Shown here: piece after piece, positions 26,379-34,552 of the stretch
Position numbering within the stretch: the stretch's first letter is position 1
Layout of the letters: each line of letters begins with the position of its first letter
NCBI GenBank assembly: GCA_900109435.1
Contig: FNZT01000015.1
Span: forward strand, 1 to 64,000
Source of the DNA: Ruminococcus sp. YRD2003
GTDB taxonomy: Bacteria > Bacillota > Clostridia > Oscillospirales > Ruminococcaceae
Direction: 5' to 3'
DNA length: 64,000 nt
The notes under the pieces: generated by a model
Told to the model about the DNA's origin: nothing
Database searches by the model: none
What the model saw: only the letters and a program-made list of their open reading frames with translations
Made by a program: the position numbers and the translations under genes

Positions 26379-26708
26379 ATGAAAAGAGGCATATTCTGGC
26401 TTATAGGCGACAAACTTCAATGCTATCCTTTTGACGGCAGCATTCCAGAGGGAATCGCGAAATCCGGGAATACCTACAACCACAAAAAGCTGTGGGAGCA
26501 TATCCTCCCCTGCGGCAGAAAAGTAGGATTCGACTACTATCCGAGAGGACGCGTGGAGATAACCCCCAAGGGCAAGGCTGTGATATATATGAGCCCGCAT
26601 ATCGGGAGCGAATATCTCGCTGAGATATGCACGGCTTTTGAACTGGAATCTGAGCCGATAGTGAAATATGACCACAGCGAGCATTATCATTGTTACCTTG
26701 ATAGATGA
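26379..26708 (+). CDS. Small conserved accessory protein, function unknown
   Basis: A 109-residue protein, MKRGIFWLIGDKLQCYPFDG at the start, central YNHKKLWEHIL and a DYYPRGRVEI strand, ending in a His-rich KYDHSEHYHCYLDR. It begins one base after the SLOG gene stop, so the two are co-translated and may act together. I recall similar small proteins in clostridial accessory loci without a known role. Confidence 0.6.
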   Translation: MKRGIFWLIGDKLQCYPFDGSIPEGIAKSGNTYNHKKLWEHILPCGRKVGFDYYPRGRVEITPKGKAVIYMSPHIGSEYLAEICTAFELESEPIVKYDHSEHYHCYLDR

Positions 26709-26749
26709 ACACGATAGACTTGAGAAGATTGATGAGGGAGAAATAAGAA

Positions 26750-27655
26750 ATGAAAACATCTGTACTTGATTTTATTGACTCGAAAACGCTCCGCCAGCAC
26801 CTGAGCGGTCAGACACTCGCTCCGGCGGTTGAATGTATTCTTATCGCGCAGAGCCGCAGTCGTTCTTTCAATGATAAACTTGCAGCTTTGCAGGAGAGAT
26901 ATGAACATTACTCAACAGAAGACTTTAAAAGAGGGGCATATAACAGCTTCGCTGAAGATTTTAAATGGGCTTTGAAGGAGTATATTGAATTTAAGCAGGG
27001 ATTACTTGAAAACATAAATGATGCCTCGTTCTATGGTGAACATTACAGAGTATTTACGATAGAAGCGGACGATTATGAAATAAATGGTACTATATGCTTT
27101 GAATTGAATAGAGCTATTGCAATCGCAAAAATGTTGGAGGGCGAAGATTGTAAAATAATCATGCGCGAATTTAACTATGTTGATACTGAACCTTTTACCA
27201 TTGAACTGAATTCTCATAAAGAGATTATTGACATTTTTATTTCCAAATATGTAGACGCCGAGTACAATGTCCAAAACGCATATGCAGAGATACCGCATAA
27301 ATACGAGATAGGAGATATCGTCAAATCGGGCGATAATTATGCAGTTGTCGCAGACGTTAAGCATTATAAAGTGTTGCCGGATTACATGAAACACAGCGAT
27401 GATACAGATATGTGCCTGTACTGCCTTGGATACTATAAAGATCAACTCCATTCATGTAAAGGAGCCTTCGGGCATCTTCATTTTCTTATCCTCAAGACAG
27501 AGTTGTGTCCGGAAGAAGAACTGCCGGAGAGTAAAAAGGAACTTATCGTATTAAGCAGGCTGCTAAAGGGCGAGATACGAATAGCAGACTTTTTGGAAAT
27601 GTACAGTAACGGAGATATTGACAGTTTGATGAAGATAAAGGGGCTGATAAAATGA
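26750..27655 (+). CDS. Island family protein with N-terminal SxTLRxxL module
   Basis: A 301-residue protein. Residues 5-45 (DFIDSKTLRQHLSGQTLAPA, VECILIAQSRSRS) are shared with the truncated protein at 34412-34552 and, more weakly, with the N-terminus of the protein at 34527-35597. The later HKYEIGDIVKSGDNYAVVAD motif is shared in form with 29308-30309 and 34527-35597 (P-x-K-E-G-D-I). So this is one member of a paralogous, probably Oscillospiraceae-specific family. Function unknown. ATGA overlap with the following phosphatase gene suggests they act as a pair. Confidence 0.65.
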   Translation: MKTSVLDFIDSKTLRQHLSGQTLAPAVECILIAQSRSRSFNDKLAALQERYEHYSTEDFKRGAYNSFAEDFKWALKEYIEFKQGLLENINDASFYGEHYRVFTIEADDYEINGTICFELNRAIAIAKMLEGEDCKIIMREFNYVDTEPFTIELNSHKEIIDIFISKYVDAEYNVQNAYAEIPHKYEIGDIVKSGDNYAVVADVKHYKVLPDYMKHSDDTDMCLYCLGYYKDQLHSCKGAFGHLHFLILKTELCPEEELPESKKELIVLSRLLKGEIRIADFLEMYSNGDIDSLMKIKGLIK

Positions 27656-28110
27656 AAAAGCCGAGAATACTTGTCACTTCCGCAAGAAATGCGCTGCGTT
27701 ATGTTATGAGGCATTTCTGCGAGCCAGGACTTACAGAAGTTCCCGAAAAGACTGATAAATACGCTGCAATATCCATACAGGATACTATCGGGGGAGGCTT
27801 TGGCTTTGAACTAAAGACAAATAAATACTGCAAGGACGTTCTCACGCTTTACTTTGATGATATCGAAGAGCCCGAGCACGGTCTGAAGCTGATAACACCG
27901 AATCAGGCTAAAGACATTGTAATGTTCATTAAAAAGCATGAAAATGATGTTGATACGCTGCTCATTCACTGTTTTGCCGGCGTTTCACGTTCAAAAGCAG
28001 TCGGAGCTTTTGCCAGCGAACTACTCAATATCCCGTCAAATAATGAGCAGGGATACAATGAATATGTGTACGCCCTCCTTCAAAGGGTATGGCTTGAAAT
28101 GAGTAAATAA
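27652..28110 (+). CDS. Dual-specificity-phosphatase-like protein, paralogue 1
   Basis: A 152-residue cysteine phosphatase fold: VTSARNALRYVMRHF start, the Asp-containing loop LTLYFDDIEEP (candidate general acid), and the P-loop IHCFAGVSRSKAVG with C107 and R113 in the CX5R motif. It would hydrolyse phosphate from proteins or small molecules. Paralogues lie at 35590-36045 and 42649-43116; in all three the gene is translationally coupled to a protein of unknown function, which suggests a conserved module. Its start overlaps the preceding stop (ATGA). Confidence 0.8.
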   Translation: MKKPRILVTSARNALRYVMRHFCEPGLTEVPEKTDKYAAISIQDTIGGGFGFELKTNKYCKDVLTLYFDDIEEPEHGLKLITPNQAKDIVMFIKKHENDVDTLLIHCFAGVSRSKAVGAFASELLNIPSNNEQGYNEYVYALLQRVWLEMSK

Positions 28111-28139
28111 CAGGATTATAGCATTAAGGAGGGAGTATT

Positions 28140-29183
28140 ATGAGAAATACAATTGACAAGAATATGCTCGAATTCCTTCATCAGTCTCAAAAATCGGTTG
28201 TTTATATAAACAGCAGGGATAGAGAACTGACAGATAATACACTGGAAAGATTCATTTATGAAAAAGAGCGTGAGAATATATTTGGAGACTGTTATAATGA
28301 TATGTTTTCAGCCGTTAGTTTTGTTCAGCGTAATTATGATTATTATCGTTATATTGCAAAGTCGTGTATAGGAGACTTAAGCGGAGATGAAACTCTTGAT
28401 GAACTCTTTGAAAAGATATATCATTCGGTAGGCTGGGTCACCCTTATAATCAGAAATATTGACCTCGTTGCTGATAAAAAGGAACAGCTTGATGAAATGA
28501 TACAATACTTGTACCGATTTGCCGGAAGAAAGGCTCATATCATCATAAGCGGCAGCGGAAGCATCGAAGAGGTATTCGGAAATACAGATGCCGCATTGGA
28601 TACTGTTTCTTTTTCAGCCTTTGAAGCTGATGACGAATGCGTCAGAACAGTAATATATGAACAGGAAGAGAAACCTGAGACTGAAGAGATCATATATGCA
28701 GAACCTATGGAAGAAAATGAAGAATTGATCTATAATTGGGAAATGATGAATTATTATTTATCTGAATATAACTGCTTTGATTTTTCATATTTCAAAAGGC
28801 TGTATTTTCAGACATGGCAGTACTTTGGTTCTCGAATTAAAGAAGAGTATTGTTACAGAAAGGATATTTTGCTGATAAGAGAAATGAGTTATTTTAAGAG
28901 ATCTGATGGTCAGGAAATATATGGCTGCAAAAACTGGGAATATGATGCGGCATATCAGCTGACAAAAGGATTGACGTATGGTATAGCTGGTGAATATCAT
29001 AACGTTTTGGACGAAAAGTCACTTCTGATAAACGTAATGATTTATGACCAGGAGTATAACGGTTCCGGTATACATATTACAGGATATATGGAAAGACCTA
29101 TCAGACTTACAAGAAGACATTATGAGATGGCGATTGATGCTTTGACAGAAGAAATACACAGAATCACATACGATGGAGAATAG
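28140..29183 (+). CDS. Unknown protein, possibly a P-loop ATPase remnant
   Basis: A 347-residue protein I do not recognise. Residues 100-145 (WVTLIIRNIDLVADKKEQLD, then KAHIIISGSGS) look like the Walker B and sensor strands of an AAA/STAND ATPase, and KSVVYINSRDRE near the start occupies the Walker A position without the G-x4-GK-T. An acidic linker (about 180-205) precedes a Tyr-rich C-terminal domain. Ribosome site AAGGAGG precedes the ATG. It is probably part of the 25.9-32.7 kb run. Confidence 0.5.
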   Translation: MRNTIDKNMLEFLHQSQKSVVYINSRDRELTDNTLERFIYEKERENIFGDCYNDMFSAVSFVQRNYDYYRYIAKSCIGDLSGDETLDELFEKIYHSVGWVTLIIRNIDLVADKKEQLDEMIQYLYRFAGRKAHIIISGSGSIEEVFGNTDAALDTVSFSAFEADDECVRTVIYEQEEKPETEEIIYAEPMEENEELIYNWEMMNYYLSEYNCFDFSYFKRLYFQTWQYFGSRIKEEYCYRKDILLIREMSYFKRSDGQEIYGCKNWEYDAAYQLTKGLTYGIAGEYHNVLDEKSLLINVMIYDQEYNGSGIHITGYMERPIRLTRRHYEMAIDALTEEIHRITYDGE

Positions 29184-29270
29184 GATCATAATTGATTCAA
29201 TTGAAAAAGGATAAAGCTGTGGATATTTTCAATTACCTTTAGCCGTTATTTGATGAGCTTGATACGTTCT

Positions 29271-29303
29271 TATCAAGCACTATTACTGCGTACAGGAGGA
29301 GTT
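29271..29303 (+). repeat. 33-base copy of internal coding sequence placed before a start codon
   Basis: The 33 bases upstream of the gene at 29308 match 30108-30140 inside that same gene with one mismatch (TATCAAGCACTATTACTGCG, then T or G, then ACAGGAGGAGTT). Its AGGAGG now serves as the ribosome binding site. It is probably the tail of a deleted tandem paralogue. Confidence 0.75.
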
Positions 29304-29307
29304 ATAA

Positions 29308-30309
29308 ATGAACAAGGAATTATCAGCAATCTTAAAAGAATTACTCGCTTATTTTGGCGATGAGTATTACAGGAACTGGCTCTACGATAACCGCGAGCAG
29401 TATATCAGCGATTATGACTGCTTTAAAATTGTGCCCTGTCTGCCAATTGATCTGAGAAAAAAGCTTGAATTAATTGAAAGGATCAGACCGCACCTGAGCG
29501 ACAAACAGGATGAAATAGTTCTTGCAACAGTAAAAGCCTATGAGCTCGGGCTGCAATTGCTTCATGAGGAGTCCCCCGACATTCTTTTCCAGGTCACTGA
29601 AAGAGGACGGTATACCATAAATGGTATCGAATTCTATGAAGACCATACATGGCCCTGCCATTCATATAAGGAGTTTGTCTGGTACCATGAAAGCTTTTTT
29701 GCTGAAGGAGAGGATTATAAAAACAAAAAATATGATGATTTCTGGTATGTCATCGAACGTTATCGCCTTGTGGACAATGAATACAAATATGAGGCTAATT
29801 ATGTTATCACAGGAAACCTTGACATTATAAATGTTTATTACCCTTGGGAAAATGACAGAAGCGAATGCGTTCTTGATTCGGAATCTCAAATGTGGTATCG
29901 TCCTGATATGGGTAGGTTGTACCTTCCAATGCCTTATAAAGAGGGCGATATCCTGACCGTGGACTGCCAGCCTTTCCATAGGCCTCATCACGCGGTGGTT
30001 GTTTATACGCATGATAATAACCTGGATTGCTGTACTCCCGGATGCCTGCATTATATGGAAGACGGCTACATGTGCGGAGAACGCTGGCGATATGTTGACT
30101 GCCATTCTATCAAGCACTATTACTGCGGACAGGAGGAGTTGTCTCCCCTGATAAACGTCGGTCTGTATGAGGGTGAGCTTCCCGAAGATGAGGCGCTTAT
30201 CGGTGCCGTGAGCAAATACATCAAAACACACGAAAACGGCGCAAGGGAGATAGATGAATTCCTCGACAAGGAAGATGAAGAAAAGCTGTGGGAGTTCATC
30301 TCCAAATAA
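29308..30309 (+). CDS. Island family protein with YKEGDIL domain
   Basis: A 333-residue protein. N-terminal helices (LKELLAYFGDEYYRNWLYDN) lead to a beta-rich middle with LPMPYKEGDILTVDCQPFHR and PHHAVVVYTHD, matching the VPFKEGDILVEANKSYTHRD region of the protein at 34527-35597. A Cys-rich stretch (CCTPGCLHYMEDGYMCGE) follows and may bind metal. Function unknown. The upstream leader carries a repeat of its own coding region. Confidence 0.6.
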   Translation: MNKELSAILKELLAYFGDEYYRNWLYDNREQYISDYDCFKIVPCLPIDLRKKLELIERIRPHLSDKQDEIVLATVKAYELGLQLLHEESPDILFQVTERGRYTINGIEFYEDHTWPCHSYKEFVWYHESFFAEGEDYKNKKYDDFWYVIERYRLVDNEYKYEANYVITGNLDIINVYYPWENDRSECVLDSESQMWYRPDMGRLYLPMPYKEGDILTVDCQPFHRPHHAVVVYTHDNNLDCCTPGCLHYMEDGYMCGERWRYVDCHSIKHYYCGQEELSPLINVGLYEGELPEDEALIGAVSKYIKTHENGAREIDEFLDKEDEEKLWEFISK

Positions 30310-30346
30310 CAGATAATCAAGAAAAAACGATAGGAGAAATATCACT

Positions 30347-30844
30347 ATGTACAAATCCGCTTGTTTTACAGGTCACAGAGAAATATCCGAAAACCCGAAA
30401 AAGCTTTCTGAGCGGCTGTATAATGTGCTCGAGAAGCTTATAGCTGAGGAAGGGATAACAGATTTTTATGCAGGAGGTGCCTGCGGCTTCGATACGATAG
30501 CTGCGATGGATGTACTGAAGCTGCGCAGTAAATATCCAGAGGTCAAGCTGCATCTTGTACTCCCGTGTTCAAACGAGGAACAGACAAGAAACTGGACACC
30601 TACTCAGAAATACGACTTCAAGAGCGTTCTGAGCCGTGCAGACAGTATCGAGTATACATCTGAGCGCTTTTTCAAGGGCTGCATGGGAAAGAGAAATGCA
30701 CGGCTCGTTGAGTGCGCTGCGGACTACTGCATCTGCTACTATGACAAGCAGAAGCAGGGCGGAACTGCGCAAACTGTGAGAATGTCGCAAGAAAAAGGGC
30801 TGAAGGTTGTGAATCTATATGAGTGTAAGAAAAGCAATCGATAA
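30347..30844 (+). CDS. SLOG-family protein, DUF1273/YpsA-like
   Basis: A 165-residue protein of the YpsA-like SLOG group: CFTGHREISENPKKLSERLY (FTGHR start), DFYAGGACGFDTIAAMDVL (phosphate-binding loop), LVLPCSNEEQTRNW and CYYDKQKQGGTAQTVRM (nucleotide-contact end, G-G-T). Ligands of the group are nucleotide derivatives; exact role unknown. It overlaps the following zeta-toxin-like gene by 26 bases, a tight coupling that suggests a sensor-effector or antitoxin-toxin pairing. Confidence 0.85.
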   Translation: MYKSACFTGHREISENPKKLSERLYNVLEKLIAEEGITDFYAGGACGFDTIAAMDVLKLRSKYPEVKLHLVLPCSNEEQTRNWTPTQKYDFKSVLSRADSIEYTSERFFKGCMGKRNARLVECAADYCICYYDKQKQGGTAQTVRMSQEKGLKVVNLYECKKSNR

Positions 30845-31445
30845 TGAGAAAGAGTTTACGATAGTTGCCGGCGTAAACGGTGCAGGAAAAAGCACTTTTA
30901 TCGAGTGGTACACATCTGATGAAAACAAGCTCGGACGCATTATCGACGCGGACAAGCTCGCGCGTGAGCATGGCAGTCTCATCGCCGGAGGGCGTAAAGC
31001 TCTCGAGGAGATAGACTTCTGTATCGAGAACGGTATAAATTTCTGTCAGGAGACCACTCTTTCAGGAAAACAGATCATAAGAACTATCAAAAAAGCGAAA
31101 GCTCATGGATATAGAGTCGAAATAATCTATCTTGGATTGGATACGATCGAGGAACATATAGCTCGCGTTGCGAAACGAGTTTCCGAGGGCGGACACGATA
31201 TTCCCGAGGACGTAATACGCCGCAGGTTTGCTTCGCGTTTCGAGTGTCTATGCAGGATCCTACCATTATGCGACGGAGGAACGCTTGGCAGATTTGAGAA
31301 TTCATTTGATTATGTGGCATTATATTTTGGCGGGAAATTATACGATTTTAATTTGAATGACCGCAGGTGGATTAAGGAATTCTATTCGTACTACATAGAA
31401 TACGGCGGTGAAATGTGGAATTCGCCTGATGTTGGTGAATTATAA
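30819..31445 (+). CDS. Zeta-toxin-like P-loop kinase
   Basis: A 208-residue kinase: Walker A IVAGVNGAGKSTF, IDADKLAREHG, the substrate region QETTLSGKQII and RVAKRVSEGGHDIPEDVIRR, which is the conserved zeta/ABC-type-ATPase signature with the catalytic Arg residues. Zeta toxins phosphorylate UDP-sugar cell-wall precursors; many relatives of this length are uncharacterised. No epsilon antitoxin is visible. The start lies within the SLOG gene end. Confidence 0.85.
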   Translation: MSVRKAIDNEKEFTIVAGVNGAGKSTFIEWYTSDENKLGRIIDADKLAREHGSLIAGGRKALEEIDFCIENGINFCQETTLSGKQIIRTIKKAKAHGYRVEIIYLGLDTIEEHIARVAKRVSEGGHDIPEDVIRRRFASRFECLCRILPLCDGGTLGRFENSFDYVALYFGGKLYDFNLNDRRWIKEFYSYYIEYGGEMWNSPDVGEL

Positions 31446-31490
31446 AAGAAACGAAGCTCCGACTTTTACTCTTATGGAGGAATATGATTG

Positions 31491-32666
31491 ATGAAAGAAA
31501 ATCTTGCCAAGCTGTATGCTGGAATAAATACTATAATATATGTCAACGATGCCAGAGAGTATAAATATTACGGAGACGATGGCTCGTCATCGAAATGTAC
31601 TGTAGATATCCTTGATGTCGAAAACGTAGTCGGCGACCTTAATGCCTGCAACAATGAATATGAAACGCTGACGAAAGGAGATAGGATATCAATAGGCTGG
31701 ATGGATTCTGAGGACTATGTTGAAAGTACACCCAAGCTCTTGAACGGCTATCGCGGCGATAATATGCTGATATTCCTCAAAAAAGTGTGGTATTATAATG
31801 GTACGGAGTACAAAGCCGGCTATTATATGATGTATGTTCGTATAATTATTCCTGATTTGCCGGAGAAATGTACTATCGCTATAGTATCATTACATAAAGC
31901 CAGCGAAAACGATAATAAATATCTATATATCAATACTAAAGGAGATATTCTTAAAAAACAGGTCAATCTCTCAGATCTGTATGATGGGATTCTAGACATT
32001 GATGTTTGCAAAGATGTTTTCGATAAAGCCGTCAATTTGGTTTATAATAAAGAGTATCGTCAGATATATGATGATGAGTATTATGGTTGGTGCCTGCCGC
32101 ATAAGCAACTCGTTAGCGAGTTCCGAAACAGTTGCAAAAAGTATAACAATAGTCATTATAATTCAGCTGATAATCTTCCACCTTGGGTATGTAAACAGAT
32201 ATATCAATTCACACCTGAACTCCTTACTCCTTTTCAAAGGCAATATGTTGAAAAATACAGCCGGCTTGGTATTGACAAATATTCTGTCGATAAGGGTTCA
32301 GCTGAAGAACTGATTAAAAGAATTTTTATGTTTCTAGAAGAAAGTGAGAGAAGAAACTATTATTTGCGGACATATGAATTGGATTGGCTCTCAGAATATG
32401 AAGGCGTAGACAATAATATCATATTCTATGAATTGCTGAAGAAAATAAAAGCAGAGGATTTCATGGGGTTAAAGCCAGTAATGAATAAGGGACGTACTAA
32501 AGGTTATATCCTAATTTTCCACGATTCTGATAGATATGTATTGTATGAGAAGAAAAACGGTATAATGAGACGCTATGAATTGCATATATTTGTCGATGCT
32601 TGGGGAGAACTAAGTAATGGTGAAGCAATAATGTATGTATCTCTTCATTTTATAGATCAAAACTGA
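31491..32666 (+). CDS. Unknown protein, 392 residues
   Basis: Not recognised. N-terminal mixed alpha/beta (KENLAKLYAGINTIIYVNDA), a central beta-rich stretch (YMMYVRIIIPDLPEKCTIAI) and a helical then beta C-terminus rich in Tyr and Lys. No membrane or catalytic motif seen. AT-rich relative to its neighbours. ATG at 31491 sits 10 bases after GGAGG. Last gene before the promoter of rtcB. Confidence 0.55.
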   Translation: MKENLAKLYAGINTIIYVNDAREYKYYGDDGSSSKCTVDILDVENVVGDLNACNNEYETLTKGDRISIGWMDSEDYVESTPKLLNGYRGDNMLIFLKKVWYYNGTEYKAGYYMMYVRIIIPDLPEKCTIAIVSLHKASENDNKYLYINTKGDILKKQVNLSDLYDGILDIDVCKDVFDKAVNLVYNKEYRQIYDDEYYGWCLPHKQLVSEFRNSCKKYNNSHYNSADNLPPWVCKQIYQFTPELLTPFQRQYVEKYSRLGIDKYSVDKGSAEELIKRIFMFLEESERRNYYLRTYELDWLSEYEGVDNNIIFYELLKKIKAEDFMGLKPVMNKGRTKGYILIFHDSDRYVLYEKKNGIMRRYELHIFVDAWGELSNGEAIMYVSLHFIDQN

Positions 32667-32671
32667 TTTTA

Positions 32672-32771
32672 CACCGTCCTTTCGTTTACAGTTCAGTTAC
32701 ATTTTGCGGAAACACTTGACAACCGAGCTGTACACAGCTATAATAAAGCCATATTCTACGAAAGGACGGTG
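32672..32771 (+). promoter_or_regulatory. Promoter of the rtcB locus framed by inverted repeats
   Basis: TTGACA (32716-32721), 17 bases, TATAAT (32739-32744). A 14-bp palindrome AGCTGT-AC-ACAGCT (32726-32739) fills the spacer and could be an operator. Outer perfect 14-bp arms CACCGTCCTTTCGT (32672-32685) and its complement (32758-32771) flank the promoter; the right arm includes the ribosome site of the 30-codon frame. Confidence 0.7.
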
Positions 32772-32777
32772 AACACC

Positions 32778-32870
32778 ATGACTAAAAGCTATAACTCATA
32801 TCCGACATCAAAACTGAATAATAAAACAAGAAAGCATGGAGTTTGCCATATGTGTACAGCCGTGTGCTGA
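32778..32870 (+). CDS. Possible 30-residue leader peptide of rtcB
   Basis: ATG at 32778 with GGACGGTGA upstream begins a 30-codon frame ending in RKHGVCHMCTAVC. It lies directly between the promoter and a terminator that precedes rtcB, the arrangement of transcription attenuators. The closely spaced Cys and His codons at its end could sense supply of those amino acids or bind metal. Whether it is translated is unproven. Confidence 0.45.
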   Translation: MTKSYNSYPTSKLNNKTRKHGVCHMCTAVC

Positions 32871-32895
32871 GCTTTTGCGCGCACAAATATGTCAG

Positions 32896-32920
32896 GCACT
32901 CCTGCGGGAGTGCTTTTTTT
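32896..32920 (+). terminator. Terminator or attenuator ahead of rtcB
   Basis: GCACTCC/GGAGTGC stem, loop TGCG, followed by seven T. It lies 32 bases before the rtcB start and downstream of the promoter, so full rtcB expression needs readthrough. Confidence 0.8.
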
Positions 32921-32951
32921 GTACCCATTTGCAGACTCGGAAAGGGAAACT

Positions 32952-34154
32952 ATGATTGAATTAACAGGAAAATACAACACCGCCAAGGTGTTTACAGATG
33001 TTATCGAAAAGACCGCTATGTCGCAGATTACCGAGATATGCAATCAGCCTATGACTGAAGGAGCAAAGATACGCATAATGCCTGATGTTCACGCAGGCGC
33101 AGGCTGCACTATCGGTACGACTATGACCGTTACCGATAAGGTCGTGCCCAATTTTGTCGGCGTGGATATCGGCTGCGGAATGGAGACAATTCGCATCAAG
33201 GAGAAGCACATCGAGCTTCAGAAGCTCGACAAGCTCATCCACGAAAAGATTCCCTCGGGCTTCAAGGTCCGCGAAGAGGCGCACCGCTATGCGGAGCAGA
33301 TAGATCTCACTGAACTCTACTGCTACGATAAGATAAAGTCGGCACGCGCTGAGTTGAGCATAGGTACTCTCGGCGGCGGCAACCACTTCATCGAGGCTGA
33401 CAAGGGCGAGGACGGCTGTATTTACATCATTATCCACTCGGGCTCGCGTCATCTCGGAGTCGAGACTGCAAGCTATTATCAGGAAAAGGCTTTCTTCAAC
33501 CTTGCGCGGAACAGGGAGGATGTAAAGGCTCTCATAGAGATGTACAAGGAAATGGGCAAGGAGAAGAAGATAGAGGAAGCTATAAAGCGCCTTAAAAATA
33601 CCGGAAAGGTCGGTATCCCCAAGCATCTTTCTTACTGTGAAGGCGAGCTTTTTGACCAGTATGTCCACGATATGAAGATAGTTCAGAGATTTGCCATGAT
33701 AAACCGTCAGGCGATGATGGACGAGATCATCAAGGGTATGCACCTCCACGTAGAAGAGCAGTTCACAACTATCCACAACTACATAGATACAGATACGATG
33801 ATACTCCGCAAAGGCGCAGTTTCTGCTCAGGCAGGCGAAAAGCTCCTGATACCGATAAATATGCGTGACGGCAGCCTTATCTGCACAGGCAAGGGCAACC
33901 CTGACTGGAACTGTTCTGCTCCTCACGGTGCCGGACGTCTTATGTCGCGCTCGGAGGCAAAGCAGAGCTTCACTGTTTCGGAGTTCAAGAAGCAGATGGA
34001 CGGTATCTATACGACTTCCGTAAACGCCGGAACGCTTGACGAGTGCCCTATGGCGTACAAGTCGCTGAACGACATCGTTGACAATATCGGCGATACCGTC
34101 GAGATAAACGAGATTATCAAGCCTATCTACAACTTCAAGGCAGGTGAAGAATAA
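32952..34154 (+). CDS. rtcB: RNA ligase RtcB
   Basis: A 400-residue RtcB, the GTP-dependent ligase that joins 2',3'-cyclic phosphate or 3'-phosphate ends to 5'-OH ends in RNA repair. Metal- and GTP-site motifs are intact: MPDVHAGAGCTIG, GVDIGCGME, GTLGGGNHFIE, IIHSGSRHLG and NCSAPHGAGRLMSRSEA (the guanylylated His is in this region). Start at 32952 (MIELTGKYNTAKVF) matches the family; an in-frame ATG at 32889 would read through the terminator hairpin. It is followed, with a 1-base stop/start overlap, by a small basic protein. Presence in an island with toxin-like and damage-sensor-like genes suggests repair of cleaved RNA. Confidence 0.93.
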   Translation: MIELTGKYNTAKVFTDVIEKTAMSQITEICNQPMTEGAKIRIMPDVHAGAGCTIGTTMTVTDKVVPNFVGVDIGCGMETIRIKEKHIELQKLDKLIHEKIPSGFKVREEAHRYAEQIDLTELYCYDKIKSARAELSIGTLGGGNHFIEADKGEDGCIYIIIHSGSRHLGVETASYYQEKAFFNLARNREDVKALIEMYKEMGKEKKIEEAIKRLKNTGKVGIPKHLSYCEGELFDQYVHDMKIVQRFAMINRQAMMDEIIKGMHLHVEEQFTTIHNYIDTDTMILRKGAVSAQAGEKLLIPINMRDGSLICTGKGNPDWNCSAPHGAGRLMSRSEAKQSFTVSEFKKQMDGIYTTSVNAGTLDECPMAYKSLNDIVDNIGDTVEINEIIKPIYNFKAGEE

Positions 34155-34321
34155 TGGAGAAATTCGTTCCTTTTGACAAAATGAGCAAGAAGGAGCAGAA
34201 AAAGCTGAATGACAGCAAGCGCCGTGACTGGAACGGGCTCAACCCTGTCACGCGCGTCGCTCCCGAAAATAAGAAGGCATATAAACGCAAGCCGAAACAT
34301 CCTAACAAAATCGAAGAATGA
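34154..34321 (+). CDS. Small basic protein coupled to rtcB
   Basis: Fifty-five residues starting MEKFVPFDKMSKKEQKKLND and ending in a Lys/Arg/Pro-rich tail. ATG shares its first base with the rtcB stop codon, and a strong terminator follows, so it is a genuine second gene of the rtcB operon. Its basic, disordered character suggests nucleic-acid binding, perhaps aiding RtcB. Family not known to me. Confidence 0.6.
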   Translation: MEKFVPFDKMSKKEQKKLNDSKRRDWNGLNPVTRVAPENKKAYKRKPKHPNKIEE

Positions 34322-34341
34322 TATCAACATTAGACGAAAAG

Positions 34342-34375
34342 AAAACGACCTTGGCATCCTCGCCAAGGTCGTTTT
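34342..34375. terminator. Bidirectional intrinsic terminator
   Basis: Perfect 14-bp stem with arms AAAACGACCTTGGC and GCCAAGGTCGTTTT, loop ATCCTC. It serves the rtcB operon and, on the minus strand, the operon that ends at 34412. Confidence 0.85.
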
Positions 34376-34411
34376 GATTCTGCAGTCGATGAATTGCGGC
34401 TTTTTTGTATT

Positions 34412-34552
34412 TCAACTGGCATTGATCTTGTCAGTTACCGAGCGGCAGGCGGAATGAGCTATTAGTATACATTCAACAGCCGGAGGCAGCGTTTTATTCT
34501 CGAGCATTCTCCTGAGAGTCTGTGAATCAATAAAAGAAGTGATCTGTTCCAT
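34412..34552 (-). pseudogene. Truncated SxTLRxxL-module protein
   Basis: Forty-six codons from ATG at 34552 (GAAAGGAAT upstream): MEQITSFIDSQTLRRMLENK then PPAVECILIAHSACRSVTDK. This is the N-terminal module of the 301-residue protein at 26750-27655, cut off just before the terminator. It overlaps the preceding gene by 26 bases. Confidence 0.7.
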
